Positions 9,353-22,000 of a stretch of DNA of 50,468 nt are shown here, piece by piece. The stretch's first letter is position 1, and every line of letters begins with the position of its first letter. The stretch comes from JAGOEF01 sp964511665 (GTDB lineage: Bacteria > Bacteroidota > Bacteroidia > Bacteroidales > ML635J-15). The stretch spans positions 1-50,468 of the forward strand of contig CAZEHA010000021.1 in the NCBI GenBank assembly GCA_964511665.1, read 5' to 3'. The position numbers were made by a program, and so were the translations under genes. The notes beneath the pieces were generated by a model. It did not search any database and was not told where the DNA came from. It was given only the letters and a program-made list of their open reading frames with translations.

Positions 9353-10831
9353 TTAATTATCGCGTGTATAATTGGGGGCTTCGCGGGTAATGGTGATATC
9401 ATGTGGATGCCCTTCGATGATGCCCGAATGTGTTATTCTTACAAATTTGGCGTTTTGGTGCATTTCTTCTATGTTTTTGGTGCCGCAATATCCCATTCCC
9501 GAACGTAATCCGCCAATAAGTTGGTAAATAACTTCACCAAGAGTACCTTTAAAAGGCACCCTTCCCGAAATTCCTTCGGGGACGAGTTTTTTAATATCAT
9601 CTTCCATATCCTGGAAGTAACGGTCTTTGGAACCTTGTTGCATGGCTTCGAGTGAGCCCATTCCTCGGTACGATTTATATTTTCGTCCGTTGTATAATAT
9701 GGTTTCACCCGGCGACTCGTCGGTGCCTGCAAACAGCCCTCCTGCCATAACGCAATGAGCACCTGCAGCAATGGCTTTCACAATATCGCCCGAGAAGCGG
9801 ATACCTCCATCGGCAATAACAGGAACGCCAGTACCTTTCAGGGCCTGGGCAACGTCGAAAATAGCTGATATTTGCGGTACACCTACTCCTGCAATAACAC
9901 GGGTAGTACAAATTGAACCGGGACCAATACCTACTTTTACGGCATCGGCGCCATACTTCACCAAATCTTTAGCAGCATCTCCGGTAGCAATATTGCCCAC
10001 AACAATATCGATATCTTTATAGCGTTTACGGGCAGTTTTCAGCATTTCGATAACTCCTTTGGTGTGCCCGTGAGCTGTATCGATTACCAAAGCATCAACA
10101 TTTGAATTTACCAGGGCATCCATACGGTCAACAGTATTGGCAGCAACACCCACTGCGGCCGCAACCCTCAGCCGGCCATTTTCGTCTTTGCAGGAATTGG
10201 GACTGGCTGCCGCTTTGGTTATGTCTTTGTAGGTTATTAAACCTATCAAACGATAGTCTTTATCAACCACCGGAAGTTTTTCGATACGGTATTTCTGAAG
10301 GATTTCTTTGGCTTCTTCGAGATTGATATTTTGGTTGGTTGTTATCAAATTTTCGGATGTCATCACTTCACTGATAGGTCGCATCATATTGTTCTGAAAT
10401 CTCAGGTCGCGGTTGGTAACAATTCCTTTCAGAATCAAATTATGATCAACCACAGGTATCCCGCCAATATGGAATTCGCGCATCAAACTAAGGGCATCGC
10501 CCACTGTGGCCTTTTCGTTGATGGTGATAGGGTTAATAATCATGGCATTCTCGGCTCTTTTCACAGCTTTCACTTGCCGAGCCTGCTCTTCGATGCTCAT
10601 GTTTTTGTGTACAACACCTATTCCACCTTCACGGGCTATGGCAATAGCCATCTGATACTCGGTAACGGTATCCATGGCAGCGGTAACAATAGGAGTATTA
10701 ACCCGAATATTTCTAGAAAAATGCGATTGGATATCAACCGTATAAGGAAGAACCTCGCTGTAGGCAGGTATCAACAACAAATCGTCGAATGTAAGCCCCT
10801 CGGAAACTATTTTATCAGAAAAAAAAGCCAT
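9353..10831 (-). CDS. guaB: Inosine-5'-monophosphate dehydrogenase
   Basis: Cytoplasmic enzyme that oxidises IMP to XMP with NAD+, the committed step of guanine nucleotide synthesis. The N-terminal LTFDDLLLIPAYSEVLP is characteristic. Two CBS domains occupy about residues 95-210. The active-site loop GIGPGSICTTR places the catalytic cysteine at residue 308. GGIRFSGDIVKAIAAGA and the GMGSLEAM flap region follow. The length of 492 residues is normal. It is the first gene of the minus-strand operon that continues into the peptidyl-prolyl isomerase genes, and it diverges from recQ across a 95-base spacer. Confidence 0.97.
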   Translation of the reverse strand: MAFFSDKIVSEGLTFDDLLLIPAYSEVLPYTVDIQSHFSRNIRVNTPIVTAAMDTVTEYQMAIAIAREGGIGVVHKNMSIEEQARQVKAVKRAENAMIINPITINEKATVGDALSLMREFHIGGIPVVDHNLILKGIVTNRDLRFQNNMMRPISEVMTSENLITTNQNINLEEAKEILQKYRIEKLPVVDKDYRLIGLITYKDITKAAASPNSCKDENGRLRVAAAVGVAANTVDRMDALVNSNVDALVIDTAHGHTKGVIEMLKTARKRYKDIDIVVGNIATGDAAKDLVKYGADAVKVGIGPGSICTTRVIAGVGVPQISAIFDVAQALKGTGVPVIADGGIRFSGDIVKAIAAGAHCVMAGGLFAGTDESPGETILYNGRKYKSYRGMGSLEAMQQGSKDRYFQDMEDDIKKLVPEGISGRVPFKGTLGEVIYQLIGGLRSGMGYCGTKNIEEMHQNAKFVRITHSGIIEGHPHDITITREAPNYTRDN

Positions 10832-10873
10832 ATTGCAACGCTTTATTAAAATTTCACGAAATTACAAAAAAAT

Positions 10874-10904
10874 GTTGTTTCAGCACATTTTGATATTAAT
10901 TTTG
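10874..10904 (+). promoter_or_regulatory. Predicted Bacteroidota-type promoter of recQ
   Basis: The spacer between guaB and recQ contains GTTG at 10874-10877 and TAATTTTG at 10897-10904, separated by 19 bases. This fits the Bacteroidota sigma consensus TTTG (-33) and TAnnTTTG (-7) with a one-base mismatch in the upstream box. Transcription would start near 10911, about 15 bases before the recQ start codon. Confidence 0.5.
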
Positions 10905-10926
10905 TTAAAAACTAAGTGATTGTAGC

Positions 10927-12828
10927 TTGAGTGAATACAGAAGCATATTAACAAGATACTGGGGGTTCAACCGTTTTCGGCCTTTGCAAGAGGAGATTAT
11001 AAAGTCGGTAGCAGCCGGAAACGATACCTTGGGTTTACTGCCAACCGGTGGTGGAAAGTCGATAATATTTCAGGTGTATTCGCTATCGGTGGAAGGGCTG
11101 TGCCTGGTAATTACCCCCTTAATAGCACTTATGAAAGATCAGGTTGAAAACCTGAAGAAAAGAAATATACGAGCAGCCGCCATTTATTCGGGAATGAGTC
11201 GCGACGAAATCGACTTCACTTTTACCAACGTAATAAATGGCGATTACAAGTTTTTGTATATCTCACCCGAGAGACTGCAAACACAGGCTTTTATTGCGCG
11301 TGTTCCCTATTTAAAAGTAAACTTATTGTGTGTTGACGAAGCACACTGTATCTCACAATGGGGATACGATTTCAGGCCTTCGTACCTCGAAATAGCAAAA
11401 ATCAGACCCATGCTACCCGAGGTTCCCATTCTCGCACTTACTGCAACCGCTACGCCCGAAGTGGTAAGCGACATTCAGAAACAATTACTGTTTACAAAAG
11501 AAAACGTTTTCAGCCAGAGTTTCGAACGCAAGAACCTTACCTATACGGTGATTCAAACCGAAAACAAAATAAAGCATCTGTTCAAGATTGCCTCCACCAC
11601 CGAGGGCACAGGCATTGTTTATGTTCGTAATAGAAAAGGGACCAAAGAAATTGCTCTGCAGTTGCAGCATTATAAAATATCGGCCGACTATTACCATGCA
11701 GGCCTGAACCCCGAAATCAGAAGCCAAAAGCAAGACGAATGGCAAAAGGGGAAAACCCGCATTATGGTGTGCACCAATGCTTTTGGCATGGGAATAGACA
11801 AACCCGATGTTCGCTTCGTTATTCATATGGACCTTCCGGAATCGCCCGAAGCCTATTTTCAGGAAGCCGGAAGGGCTGGCCGCGATGGCAAGGAATCGGT
11901 TGCGTATCTGTTATACAGCCCGGCTGACCAAACAGCGGTAAAACAACGAATCAGCCGTTCGTTCCCCGAAATAACATCAATAGTAAAGGTGTATGAATCG
12001 ATAAACAACTATTTTCAAATACCCTTGGGAGCCGGAAAAAATATGTCGTATGAATTCGATATGTTCGATTTTGCAAAAAAATTCGGCATCGATGTTCTTA
12101 CCACCTACCACAGCCTTAGCACCCTTCAATTAGAGGGCTATCTTGAATACAGCGACGCATTGAGCAATCCGAGCAGGATTATGTTTACCGTGAAACGTGA
12201 TGAGTTGTACGAATTTCAGGTATCGCAACGCAACTACGACGATTTTATTAAGCTTTTGCTGCGCAACTACACAGGTGTATTTACCGACTTTGTTCATATC
12301 AGCGAAGAATATCTGGCCAAAAAGGCTTCTACCACACCGGAGGTTATTGTTACCTACTTAAAAAACCTTCAGGCTATGCGCATCATAAAATACGTTCCGC
12401 GAAAGGTGAAGCCGGTAATCACATTTCTTTCGGAACGACTCGACACTAAGGCATTGCTTTTCGACAAGAAGAGATATGATGAACAAAAAGAACGCTACAT
12501 CAATCGCATGCAGGCCACACTACAGTATGCGTCGTCGAACAATAAGTGCAGAAGTTTGATTTTACTGAGTTATTTTGGGCAAACCGAAGCCCAGCGCTGT
12601 GGTAAATGTGATGTGTGCCAGCGACGCAACGAGCTTTCGCTAAGTAAATACGAGTTCGACATTATTCTAAACGAAGTAAAGGCAATTGTTCAGCAGAAAC
12701 CAATTTTTCTGAACGATTTGCTGGGAGACATCAAACATAACGAGAACAAAGTTATCAAAGTAATTCAATGGTTGTTCGATAACGAAAAAATTCATTACAA
12801 CAGTCAGCAGAAGCTGGAGTGGAATTAA
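10927..12828 (+). CDS. recQ: ATP-dependent DNA helicase RecQ
   Basis: A 633-residue superfamily 2 helicase that unwinds DNA 3' to 5' in recombination and repair. Motifs in order: YWGFNRFRPLQEEII (motif 0), LLPTGGGKS (Walker A, Lys44), VDEAHCISQWGYDFR (DEAH box 137-140), LTATATP, GMGIDKPDVR and EAGRAGRDG (motif VI). A zinc-binding element ends in RCGKCDVC, followed by a winged-helix-like C-terminus. I see no HRDC domain. The start is TTG at 10927: a stop codon in frame at 10906 rules out upstream starts, there is no usable ATG before the conserved N-terminal motif, and the predicted promoter lies just upstream. Confidence 0.94.
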   Translation: MSEYRSILTRYWGFNRFRPLQEEIIKSVAAGNDTLGLLPTGGGKSIIFQVYSLSVEGLCLVITPLIALMKDQVENLKKRNIRAAAIYSGMSRDEIDFTFTNVINGDYKFLYISPERLQTQAFIARVPYLKVNLLCVDEAHCISQWGYDFRPSYLEIAKIRPMLPEVPILALTATATPEVVSDIQKQLLFTKENVFSQSFERKNLTYTVIQTENKIKHLFKIASTTEGTGIVYVRNRKGTKEIALQLQHYKISADYYHAGLNPEIRSQKQDEWQKGKTRIMVCTNAFGMGIDKPDVRFVIHMDLPESPEAYFQEAGRAGRDGKESVAYLLYSPADQTAVKQRISRSFPEITSIVKVYESINNYFQIPLGAGKNMSYEFDMFDFAKKFGIDVLTTYHSLSTLQLEGYLEYSDALSNPSRIMFTVKRDELYEFQVSQRNYDDFIKLLLRNYTGVFTDFVHISEEYLAKKASTTPEVIVTYLKNLQAMRIIKYVPRKVKPVITFLSERLDTKALLFDKKRYDEQKERYINRMQATLQYASSNNKCRSLILLSYFGQTEAQRCGKCDVCQRRNELSLSKYEFDIILNEVKAIVQQKPIFLNDLLGDIKHNENKVIKVIQWLFDNEKIHYNSQQKLEWN

Positions 12829-13073
12829 TTCACTTGTGGGTGGCTTTTGGTTTTTTAGCTTGGTTTTGGCAAGCATAAGCAAGCGAGGTGCTTCGAGTGC
12901 CTCAGCAGCCTCAGCCAGCAAGCGTGGACGCTTTAATGCATGGTGAAGTTTTATAATGCAGCAAGCGTGGTGCTTCGAGTGCTTCGAGTGCCTCAGCAGC
13001 CTCAGCAACTAATCTTGCTGCATGGGAATAGTATCATACGTATCACCTGTATTGGATACGCATGCAATTAGCT
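12829..13073. other. Spacer between convergent recQ and the giant T9SS gene
   Basis: A 245-base spacer with no supportable gene. It holds T-rich sequence right after the recQ stop and then a GC-richer repeat cluster (12879-13023) related to one at 25.2 kb. A minus-strand frame over it is made of short reiterated Ala/Glu/Leu codons from the repeat and is not a credible protein. Confidence 0.7.
12879..13023. repeat. Intergenic inverted-repeat element, copy 1
   Basis: Two related units. The first (12879-12915) reads AGCAAGCGAGGTGCTTCGAG followed by TGCCTCAGCAGCCTCAGC. The second (12956-13023) is bounded by perfect 10-base inverted arms, ATGCAGCAAG at 12956-12965 and CTTGCTGCAT at 13014-13023, and contains a direct duplication of TGCTTCGAG inside. 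A small hairpin AGCGT-GG-ACGCT lies between them near 12920-12932. The same words recur at 25192-25283. It could fold as a hairpin in RNA or DNA and may be a REP-like or miniature element; no protein is encoded. Confidence 0.72.
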
Positions 13074-16000
13074 TTAGTGTTTCACAATCTTTAATGTGCG
13101 CGACGATTCGGCAGTTTTCACATGCACAAAATACACGGCGGGTGGCAGGCTGCTTCCATCGAATACTGCATGGAGCGCACCATTCTCTACAGGGCTGTCA
13201 ATAACCATATACTCTTTGCCCAGTGCATCGCAAACACGTATAAGCGCGTTCCCGTCCTCGTAGCCCTGACCCTTCAGAACAAATTCGTCTCTAAAAGGAT
13301 TGGGATACACCGACAAGTTGTTTGTTTCGGTGTCGACACCTTCGCAGACAACCGAAATTGCGTTATAGTATTTGCCGGTGCCATCGATATCGACCTGTTT
13401 CAGTCGGTAGTACCCAATGCCATTTACCGGTGCGCGGTCGATAAAATTGTAAGTTATCGGGGTGGTGCTGTTGCCTGCTCCTTCTATACTGGCAATTGTG
13501 TTGTAAACTACGGCATCAGCCGAGCGTTCTAACACAAAATACCGGTTGTTGGTTTCGGTGGCGGTTTGCCATTGCAACTCAACACCCTTACCTGAACAAT
13601 CCCCTGTAAACGACACAAGTTCAACGGGTAGCGGGTTTATATTGTTTTTAGATCCAAAACTAACCGGACTATAGGATGAAAACGCAAGGGTTGAAGTTAT
13701 TGACCCCTGAGCAAGACTACCGGCAACGGTGCCTCCCATATACTCCCAGCAATCGCCCGACCAGTGAGCTACCGCCAAATCGGAGAGACTGGTTATACCA
13801 CTTCGGGCAGCATCGAACCAGAAAATGGTAACAGCAGGAGTAGAATTTGTGGTTGTAAGCTCCCAATGTTCTATGCCACTTGTGTGATGCATCTGGCTTT
13901 CGTCGCACATATAGGCTGCTGTCCAGTTCAGAGGTCCCGGCGCAAAATTATACTCGGCAGTTATTGTAGAATTCAAAACCGGTGCTGCAACACCAATAGG
14001 AGCCCATACACTGCCCTCTCCGGTGGGAAAAATAAACGACGAGGTTCCTGTTTTGGCCACCGGCCCATCAACATACGAACTGACTGACCCATAGTTGCTG
14101 GTTGCCGCGCTTCCGAAACTCATTGAGCCGGTACCTGAAAAATACGCTACTCCATTTTCGAAATCGGCATCGCCATTAATAATCATAGGTTCGTAAATAG
14201 CAATATCGGCAGATCCGGGTGAAGTATTGTTGAATATTACACCATTGAAACTGCTGGCTCCTGCATAAATAGACTGCGGTGTAGATCCATTGAACATAAC
14301 CTTCCCAATGCCGGGAATATAGCTTCCTTTGTTATCCCAGGTGCCGCTCAGGTTCCAGTTATGGTTATTTGCCGAAAGTGTTCCTCCCGCATCGATTGTG
14401 AGGTTGCGACTTCCCTGCAAATCGGCAAGTAACATAAGCGTTGGATTGTTTACGCCGCTGATAGCAACATCGTAAACCGGCACAGCACTGTTCACCCTGA
14501 ATACAGCAGAAGCCGGGGTAGCAGCGGTTCCAAAACGGAAAGTTCCTCCCTCAATACTTTTCACTCCGCTACCCGATAGTATATTCAAATCGACAGGACT
14601 TGCATTGGTGTTCGGGTTCACAAAATTGATCACAGGGTTACCACTGATAGTGATACCCGCTGTAGCTACCATATTAAAACTCCCGGTGGTTGCTGTATTA
14701 CCCACGGTACACAAATTGATAGTGCCTCCGGTGATGCTGGCAAGGGTATTGGCTGCCGTAAACATCAGCCTTCCGGCGATATTCATGGTACCTCCACTAA
14801 CAACAAAAACTGAATTCGAACGGTTCTGCCACGAATTGCCAGCGGCTGTTCCAATATTCACAGTACCGGAATTTAGCCTGAAAAATCCGTCGTTATTCAG
14901 TGTGGCATTGCCTCCGTTTATTATTCCATTGGTAACCTCAATACCCGATGTTGCTGTAATAGTTTGAGCAGCATTGGGTAAATTAAGAACACCTCCGCTG
15001 TTTATTCTCAGCAAACCATTGGTGAGTGTTAAAGCTGTGGTTGATGTATTACTTATGGTAACCGGGCAAATAATAGCCAAATCGAGGGCCAGGGCTGTGC
15101 CTTTATTTAGTGCAATACGGAAAAATGTGGTTGACGAAGAACCTGTAATTTGCGCCGAAACCATGCCGTCGAAAGTAACAGTGCTTCCACTACCGGCACT
15201 AAAACTGCCATTGTTTATCCAGTCGCGTGCCACACTCATCGAAAAAGCACCGGCAGCCAGATTACACGCATTGTTGATTGTGATGTTTCCATCGATATCG
15301 ATATCGCTGCCAAGGCTTGAATTGTCGGCAACTATTACGTTATAAAAGGTTTTTATTCCCGGGCTTGTCGAAGTTATTGCCGAGGCTGCTCCGTCGAATG
15401 TTACCGTGCTGGTGTTGCAGGTAAACGAACCTCCCGTGTGGTTCCAGTTTCCGGCTACAATCATACCCAGCGAACTGCTCACTGCCAGTGTGCCGGCGCT
15501 GATATCAACATTGCCATCGACATCGAGACTGTAGCTTGAAATACTTGCTGTTCCTCCCGATTTATTAACCAACAGGTTGTTTACTGCTTTTCCGGCACCC
15601 ACACCGCCCGAGTTGATAGTTTGGTTGCCCGATCCATCAAGTATCAATGTTCCGGCTCCCGGATAGAAAGTACCATTGGAGGTATGGCAGGTATAGTTAC
15701 TGGCCAAATAGATGTCGCGATTGTTACCATTAACACTGCCCCTTGTAAAAGCTAAGTTATTGTTCACATCGATATCGTTGGTAGCTATATTAACCACCTG
15801 AGCCGCTGCCCCCTTGTTAACGGTTAGGTTATAGAAGGACTTACCGGCTCCGGTTCCTCCGGTATTAATAGCTACCGGTGTAGCAGAACCATCGAAAGTA
15901 ACCGTACCCGTGCCGGGAGTAAAGGTGCCGTTGTTTGTCCAGCTACGGGCAACTGTAATATTGAAATTATTGGTGGTAAGTGAGTGGCCAGGGTTAATAG

Positions 16001-19000
16001 TAATATCGCCATTTATGTCGATGCTGCTATTCATGAATACCGGGCTGTTTACAATAACATGATAAAACGCACGTGTTGATCCGGACGTTGACAAGATATC
16101 AGATTGAAAATCGTCGAAACTTACTGTGCTGGTATTACATGTAAAAACGCCTGCGGTATGCGTCCAACTTCCATGAAGAAACATAGTTAAAGAACTACTA
16201 ATTGCACACGTACCCGATAAAATACTAAAATCATTACCAATCTCTATACTATTCGTAGAAACAGTAGCGGTACCCGACGGCTTATTGATTACGACATCAT
16301 AAAAAGCCTTACTCGCTCCAACACCTCCTGAATTGATTGTTTGTGTTCCGGTTCCATTGAATTCAACAGTGCTTAAAATTGATATTATTGTACCTGTGTT
16401 AGTGTAATTCCCTTTAATCCGTAGCGTACAGTTGCTTATGTCGACAATTCCCGCAGCATTATTGTTGGTAAAATTTGTACCCACATTCACTTCGTTGCCT
16501 CCAAGCAACATTACACCTGTAGAATAATTCCGCAAATATCCGCTTATGCTAATAGGGGATCCGATTGTAAAATTACCCGTTGTATAAAAATCGAGATTAT
16601 GCAGGCAAATACCCGGATTGGTAGTTGTTAGAATACAATTGGAACCTCTTACATAAAATGTTCCATTGCTTGCTGCTGTAATCTGTCCATTGATAGCTGC
16701 TGTTTTGGAACTGCCATACCAGTGAAAATTGTTGTTCATATTCATAACGCAACCCGATGCGATGGTAAGATTACAGTTTCCGGTGCGCACATATACAAAT
16801 ACATTTGCTCCTGTTCCAGTGATAGTTTTATCGTTGGTGCCTTGAATATAAAGTTGCTGAGATGTTTTTGTTCCAGAAATGGTTCCTCCATTCAGTGTGA
16901 TGGTTTGTCCGTATACATTCAGAATCAATGTGGTTCCCATGTTTAATGTACCCGATGTCATTATATAGTTGTTGCTTACTCGTATTTCGTTGGTGAGTAC
17001 AGTTTTTATTCCGCTTGCATTGAGTTCTAAATTGTAAAAATCGTGTGTTCCCACAGTTACTCCTCCTGAGTTAATATTGGCATCGCCACCGGCAAGGACA
17101 ACAGTGCTTGTATTTTTCACGAATGTACCGGCATTGGAATAATTGCCGTAAATGGTGAGCACATTCGAACCTGAAATGGTGAGGGTTTTACCTGATTCGA
17201 TTGTTAGGTTATTTACCGAGATGGCACTTGATATTACCGGATCATTCGAAGTACATGTATTTGTTTTTACGAAGACATTGTTTGATGCTCCGGGCAGTGC
17301 AGAGGGAACAAAGTAACTGCTGCCATCGTAAACCAGCCAGTTGGTAAGTGTATTCCAAGCTGTGCTACTGGCACCATACCACACATAATCGCCGGCACTA
17401 AGATTCACTGTGGCAGGGTAGCCGACTTCTACAGTAACACCCACACTGGCCGTGCCCCAACAGCCGGAGGTTGAGTATGGTCTCACATAATAGGTTGTTG
17501 TTGTTGTTGGCGACACTATCAGTGTTGCCCCCGAGCCAATGCTTGTACTTGTTCCCGTTGGAGATGTCTGCCAATAGTAAGTAACGCCTGCAGGTGGAGC
17601 ATTGCCCCTTGTAAGTGTTGCCGAACTACCCAGGCAGATTGTAGTTGCGCCTGTTGGTGTAGCAGGTACACGTATGGTTGTAAAATCAGGGTTGAAAAGT
17701 GTCCACCCCCTATAGTTGTTACAGTTATCGGAAGTGTACATCGAAATTTTGTTATCGCCTACCCTTTCGAGGTAATCGGCATGTGGCCGAACCGTAAACA
17801 CAACCGTACGCTGATTGCCGACTACCGAAGTGGTGGCACTTACCAAAGTAATTCTTGAACCACCCCAGGTACTCGATTTCGACACGTAACCACCACCGGT
17901 ACATGCCATTTGATTTTCGGTATGAACATAGCTTGTAGGATGCCAGGCAAAATAACCACCGGCAGCAGAAGATCCCAGATGATAATTAACCAAAGCCATC
18001 ATACCGTAGGTGCCACCGAATCCACTGCGAGGCTCGGTCGACACAATGGTAATGGTGTAGGTATTGGTTCCATCGGTACTCCAGCAGTTTTCGTTTACGC
18101 TTATCGTATCGTGTGTGGGTGCGGTATTGTCAACTTTTACCCACACTCCCAAATCGGTATACCCTACTCCATTATTTAACACATCATATAAGAATGTATG
18201 CAGTTTGTAATCGTTATCGGGACAGGTCGTTTTTATATTTGAATTCCAGCGTAATGTCAAATCATTGTCGGTGCAGTTACCATCTCCATCAACACACGAT
18301 ACTCCGTTGATGTCGATATGTGTATCGTACACCATCCAATCGCTCAGGCTGCTACCATAGGCCGAACTTGATTTAATTTCGGCGGGTGGTCCGCCACAAC
18401 CGTTGGGATTGCAATCGTTTTGATTAAACGAAAAATACTGACGGTAAACTTTACAGTTGTCGCTGTGTGTAATATCGATTTTAAAGTCGTTTCCTCCCTT
18501 AACCCAAAACACTGTGGACGATTCCTGATATGCATATCCCGATATATTGGAGTATCCCACATAGGTAGGGGCCACATTGTCGGTAACCGATGAGCCGCTT
18601 GCCGACCACGCTCCGGCATTGGCTACATTATCGTTAGCCCTAACCCGTATATACAATGTTCGGCCACATTCCCAGGTTCCACTGCCCGAAGTTCCTCCGG
18701 TAAACCAACTGTTCCAGGTACTATTGTCGTAGCTCCATTGCCATTCGTAACCACTGGCATTTATTCCCGATTGACCGTCGGTGCAAGCCGAAATCGTCCA
18801 AGTTTGATTTACTGTACCAGACCCCGAAGCACAAACAGGCGTACCCGGTGTTGAAGGTGACGTGTTATCGAGATACACATCGAGACCGGTATCGGTATAG
18901 CCAACTCCATTCCATGTTTGGTCGTACATATACACAGTTACGTGATACCAACGGCTTACCCCTGAGCCGGCAGTCACCTGCCAGCGTCCGAGCACATCGA

Positions 19001-22000
19001 GACTACAGTTTCCGGGCGACTGACATGTTACTGTTTGAATGTTCAGATATTGGTCGTCGGTCAAACCTTCGGAATAGCTGCTAAAAGTGCCTCCGCTAGA
19101 AACACCATATGGGTTGGCATACGATTTAATGTTTCCCGAAGCAACATCCCAGCTCCCAAAATTCCCCACTGCACCATAGGTAAATTCAAGGTACTGAAAA
19201 TTTGAAGCGCAGTTGTCGGAATGCGATACATTGGTGTAGAACGTGGTTCCACTTTTCACAAAATACGTATTACCACTAACATAATTCGCACCTGTTATTG
19301 TAGTACCCACATAAACCGGGGCTGATACATCTCCTGCTGTGGTAACATTCAGGGTAAGACTACCGGTAGGACCGGCCGAATAATAGCTTCCGACCGAGAT
19401 GTAGTAAGTATTTGAAGCAACAGCATTCCAGGTAACCGATGAGTATATACCACAAGCGTCGTCGTTGCAGGCAACATGGGTAAGAGAGCCGCAACTTCCT
19501 GTAAACACCGCTATTTCTGTATCGAAATTGGTACCTGAACAGGTATTGGCCGTTATAGAGCCACACACTCCACTTATAACGTACCAGATGTTTTTATAAG
19601 GCCCGTCGCATGTTGAGACCGGAACATCGTCGGTTGCAAAGCTAGTGTTTGCAACAGGACTTGTATAAGGCAACGATGCAATATTAATAGCATTGGCACA
19701 ATTGTCGTTTGCGGGGGGCATACCCCTGTATGCCAATGTATAAGCCCCCCCTGAACCTCCCGTGCAACAACTATTCACTTCAATATAATAAGTCCCTGTT
19801 GAAGGGGCAGTATAATCGATTTGTGAAAGTAAACTGCAATAATCGTCGTTGCTTACCACATTTGAGCACGATGAGTTATACAATCGCAAATATGTATCGA
19901 AACCTGCAGTGCCCCCCCCCTCACAAAAACTAAATCGGTACGAAAGTCCTTGAGTCATATCGACACGGTATCGGGTGCAACCGCCTATGGCAAATGACGA
20001 AGATATTGTTTGATAGGCCGCAGTAGGCGTTATTTGAGAATCGTATGACGGACATGCAGTACAAGTGCCCGGTGTGTATTTGTAAGCCAAAGTATAAGTA
20101 CCTCCACTACCACCTGTACAGCAGCTATTCACCTCAACATAATATACACCAGTGGTCGAAGGCGTATAATCAAATTGAGATAAAATACCGCAATAATCGT
20201 CGTTATTCAAAACCACATTGCATGATGCATCGTACAATCTCAAATATGTGTCGAAACTGGCAGTGCCCCCTCCCTCACAGAAACTAAAGCGATATGGTGT
20301 GCCTTCATACATATACACATAATATCGAGTACATCCTCCTATGGCAAACGAACCCGAAGCAGTTTGATAGCTTGCGCTTGGATAAAGAGCTGATGTATAG
20401 TTAGGGCAACTGGTACATACTCCGGGCACATACCGGTAAGCCAGTGTATAGTTGCCGCCTGAACCGCCTGTGCAGCATGAGTTTACCTCCAGATAATGGT
20501 ATCCGCTAGTAGATGGAGTATATGATATTTGCGAATAGATGCCGCAATAATCGTCGTTGGCAGCAACCTGTGTACAAGAGGAATTGTAAAGCTTCAGATA
20601 TGTGTCGTAGTTTGCAGAGCCCCCTCCTTCGCAGAATGTAAACACATATTCGGTACCTGCATACATATACACTTCATACATCTTGCAGCCACCTGCAACT
20701 ATTGATGAGGAACTTGTTTGATAGCTGGAACTTGGCCAAATTGAAAAATCGTAAGATGGACATGAAACACAGGATGCTGAAGCAGCATACATTGCAGTAA
20801 ATGAGAATGTGTAACTCGATCCAGTTCCGCCATAATAATCATCAATCATGAGATCTGCAAAACCGGTAAAAGGACATGACCATGGACCATATTTTGCACG
20901 ATAACTGGCACAGCCCCCATCAACATACCACTGATACACACAACCCGATTCCTGATACATCGCAAAATCAGAGTCGAAACTTGCAGAAGCACCGTTGTCG
21001 CAGCAGCTATATGAATACTGATAGCCATTAGTGTGATAATTGTATGGCAGACGACAAGGCCCGTAACTTAAGTCGGAAGAATATAACGCACCCCAACTTC
21101 CCGCTCCAACATTGAATGATCCATCCCATGTTGAACATGTACCCGGACAATCGTAAACTTTGGGGCTGCTCTCGAGTTGTCGTGTAGCAGGTGTTGACAA
21201 AGCAAACCGGATATGAGCGGGTACAGAAACTTCGAAATAATCGAAAGCATTTGTACCCATGCAAAGATTGATATTGTTTTGATATACTTCGGCTGCGATG
21301 CTTAATGCCTCAGCCTTTAACACTTCGAGGCGTGCAGTAAGTTGAAACACCGACATACCCTGCAAATTGAATTGCTCCAATATTTCTTCGCCGGGATTTA
21401 TGCCATTTAATACGTATTGTATGGTTTTGGCTTCATCCCATTTTTCCATTATCTGATTCCAATATGTTGACCCTCCGGCTATTAAATCATTGTATACATT
21501 ACACACTGTAACCGGATATGCACGCTGCTGCTGCTTCATCCATTCAGCATCGAACCTGACATGTACTCTGATGCCTTCGGGAACAAACTCAACAAAATAA
21601 TGTGCTTTAATGAAACCGGAACCGTTCACTGCATTCAGATTAGAAAAACTGAGATCAGAGCATGAGGCATCTTTAGCTACCATGGGATAGATGTAGTAGC
21701 CGTTGCCGCTAGATTCATCGATTATTGCAAACGATTCAGCCGAAAAAGCTGTTGCCATTTTATCTCCTCCCCGATACACCGACCAATTTTCGGGAAACAC
21801 AATGGTTTCTGAAAACTCAACAGCAGAACCTTCGGGAGCCTCTGCAACCCATTCGGGCAATTGAGTAAACACATATTGCATTGCTACTCTTTCCGATTCA
21901 ACTGTTACACTGCACAATACTCCGGGAAACATGTTGTTGTAAATAATTGAATTCTTCTGGATTTCGCCCTGTGTTAAAAGAAGATTCTCTTGCGAAAAAG

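Noticed and set aside
8746..9390. 214-codon open frame on the plus strand
   Set aside because: Antisense to the double-parvulin isomerase; no homology pattern was recognised and it runs past the opposing start codon.
12667..13008. Minus-strand frame with Ala/Glu/Leu-rich repeated residues
   Set aside because: The residues come from translating the intergenic repeat, and the rest of the frame is antisense to recQ.
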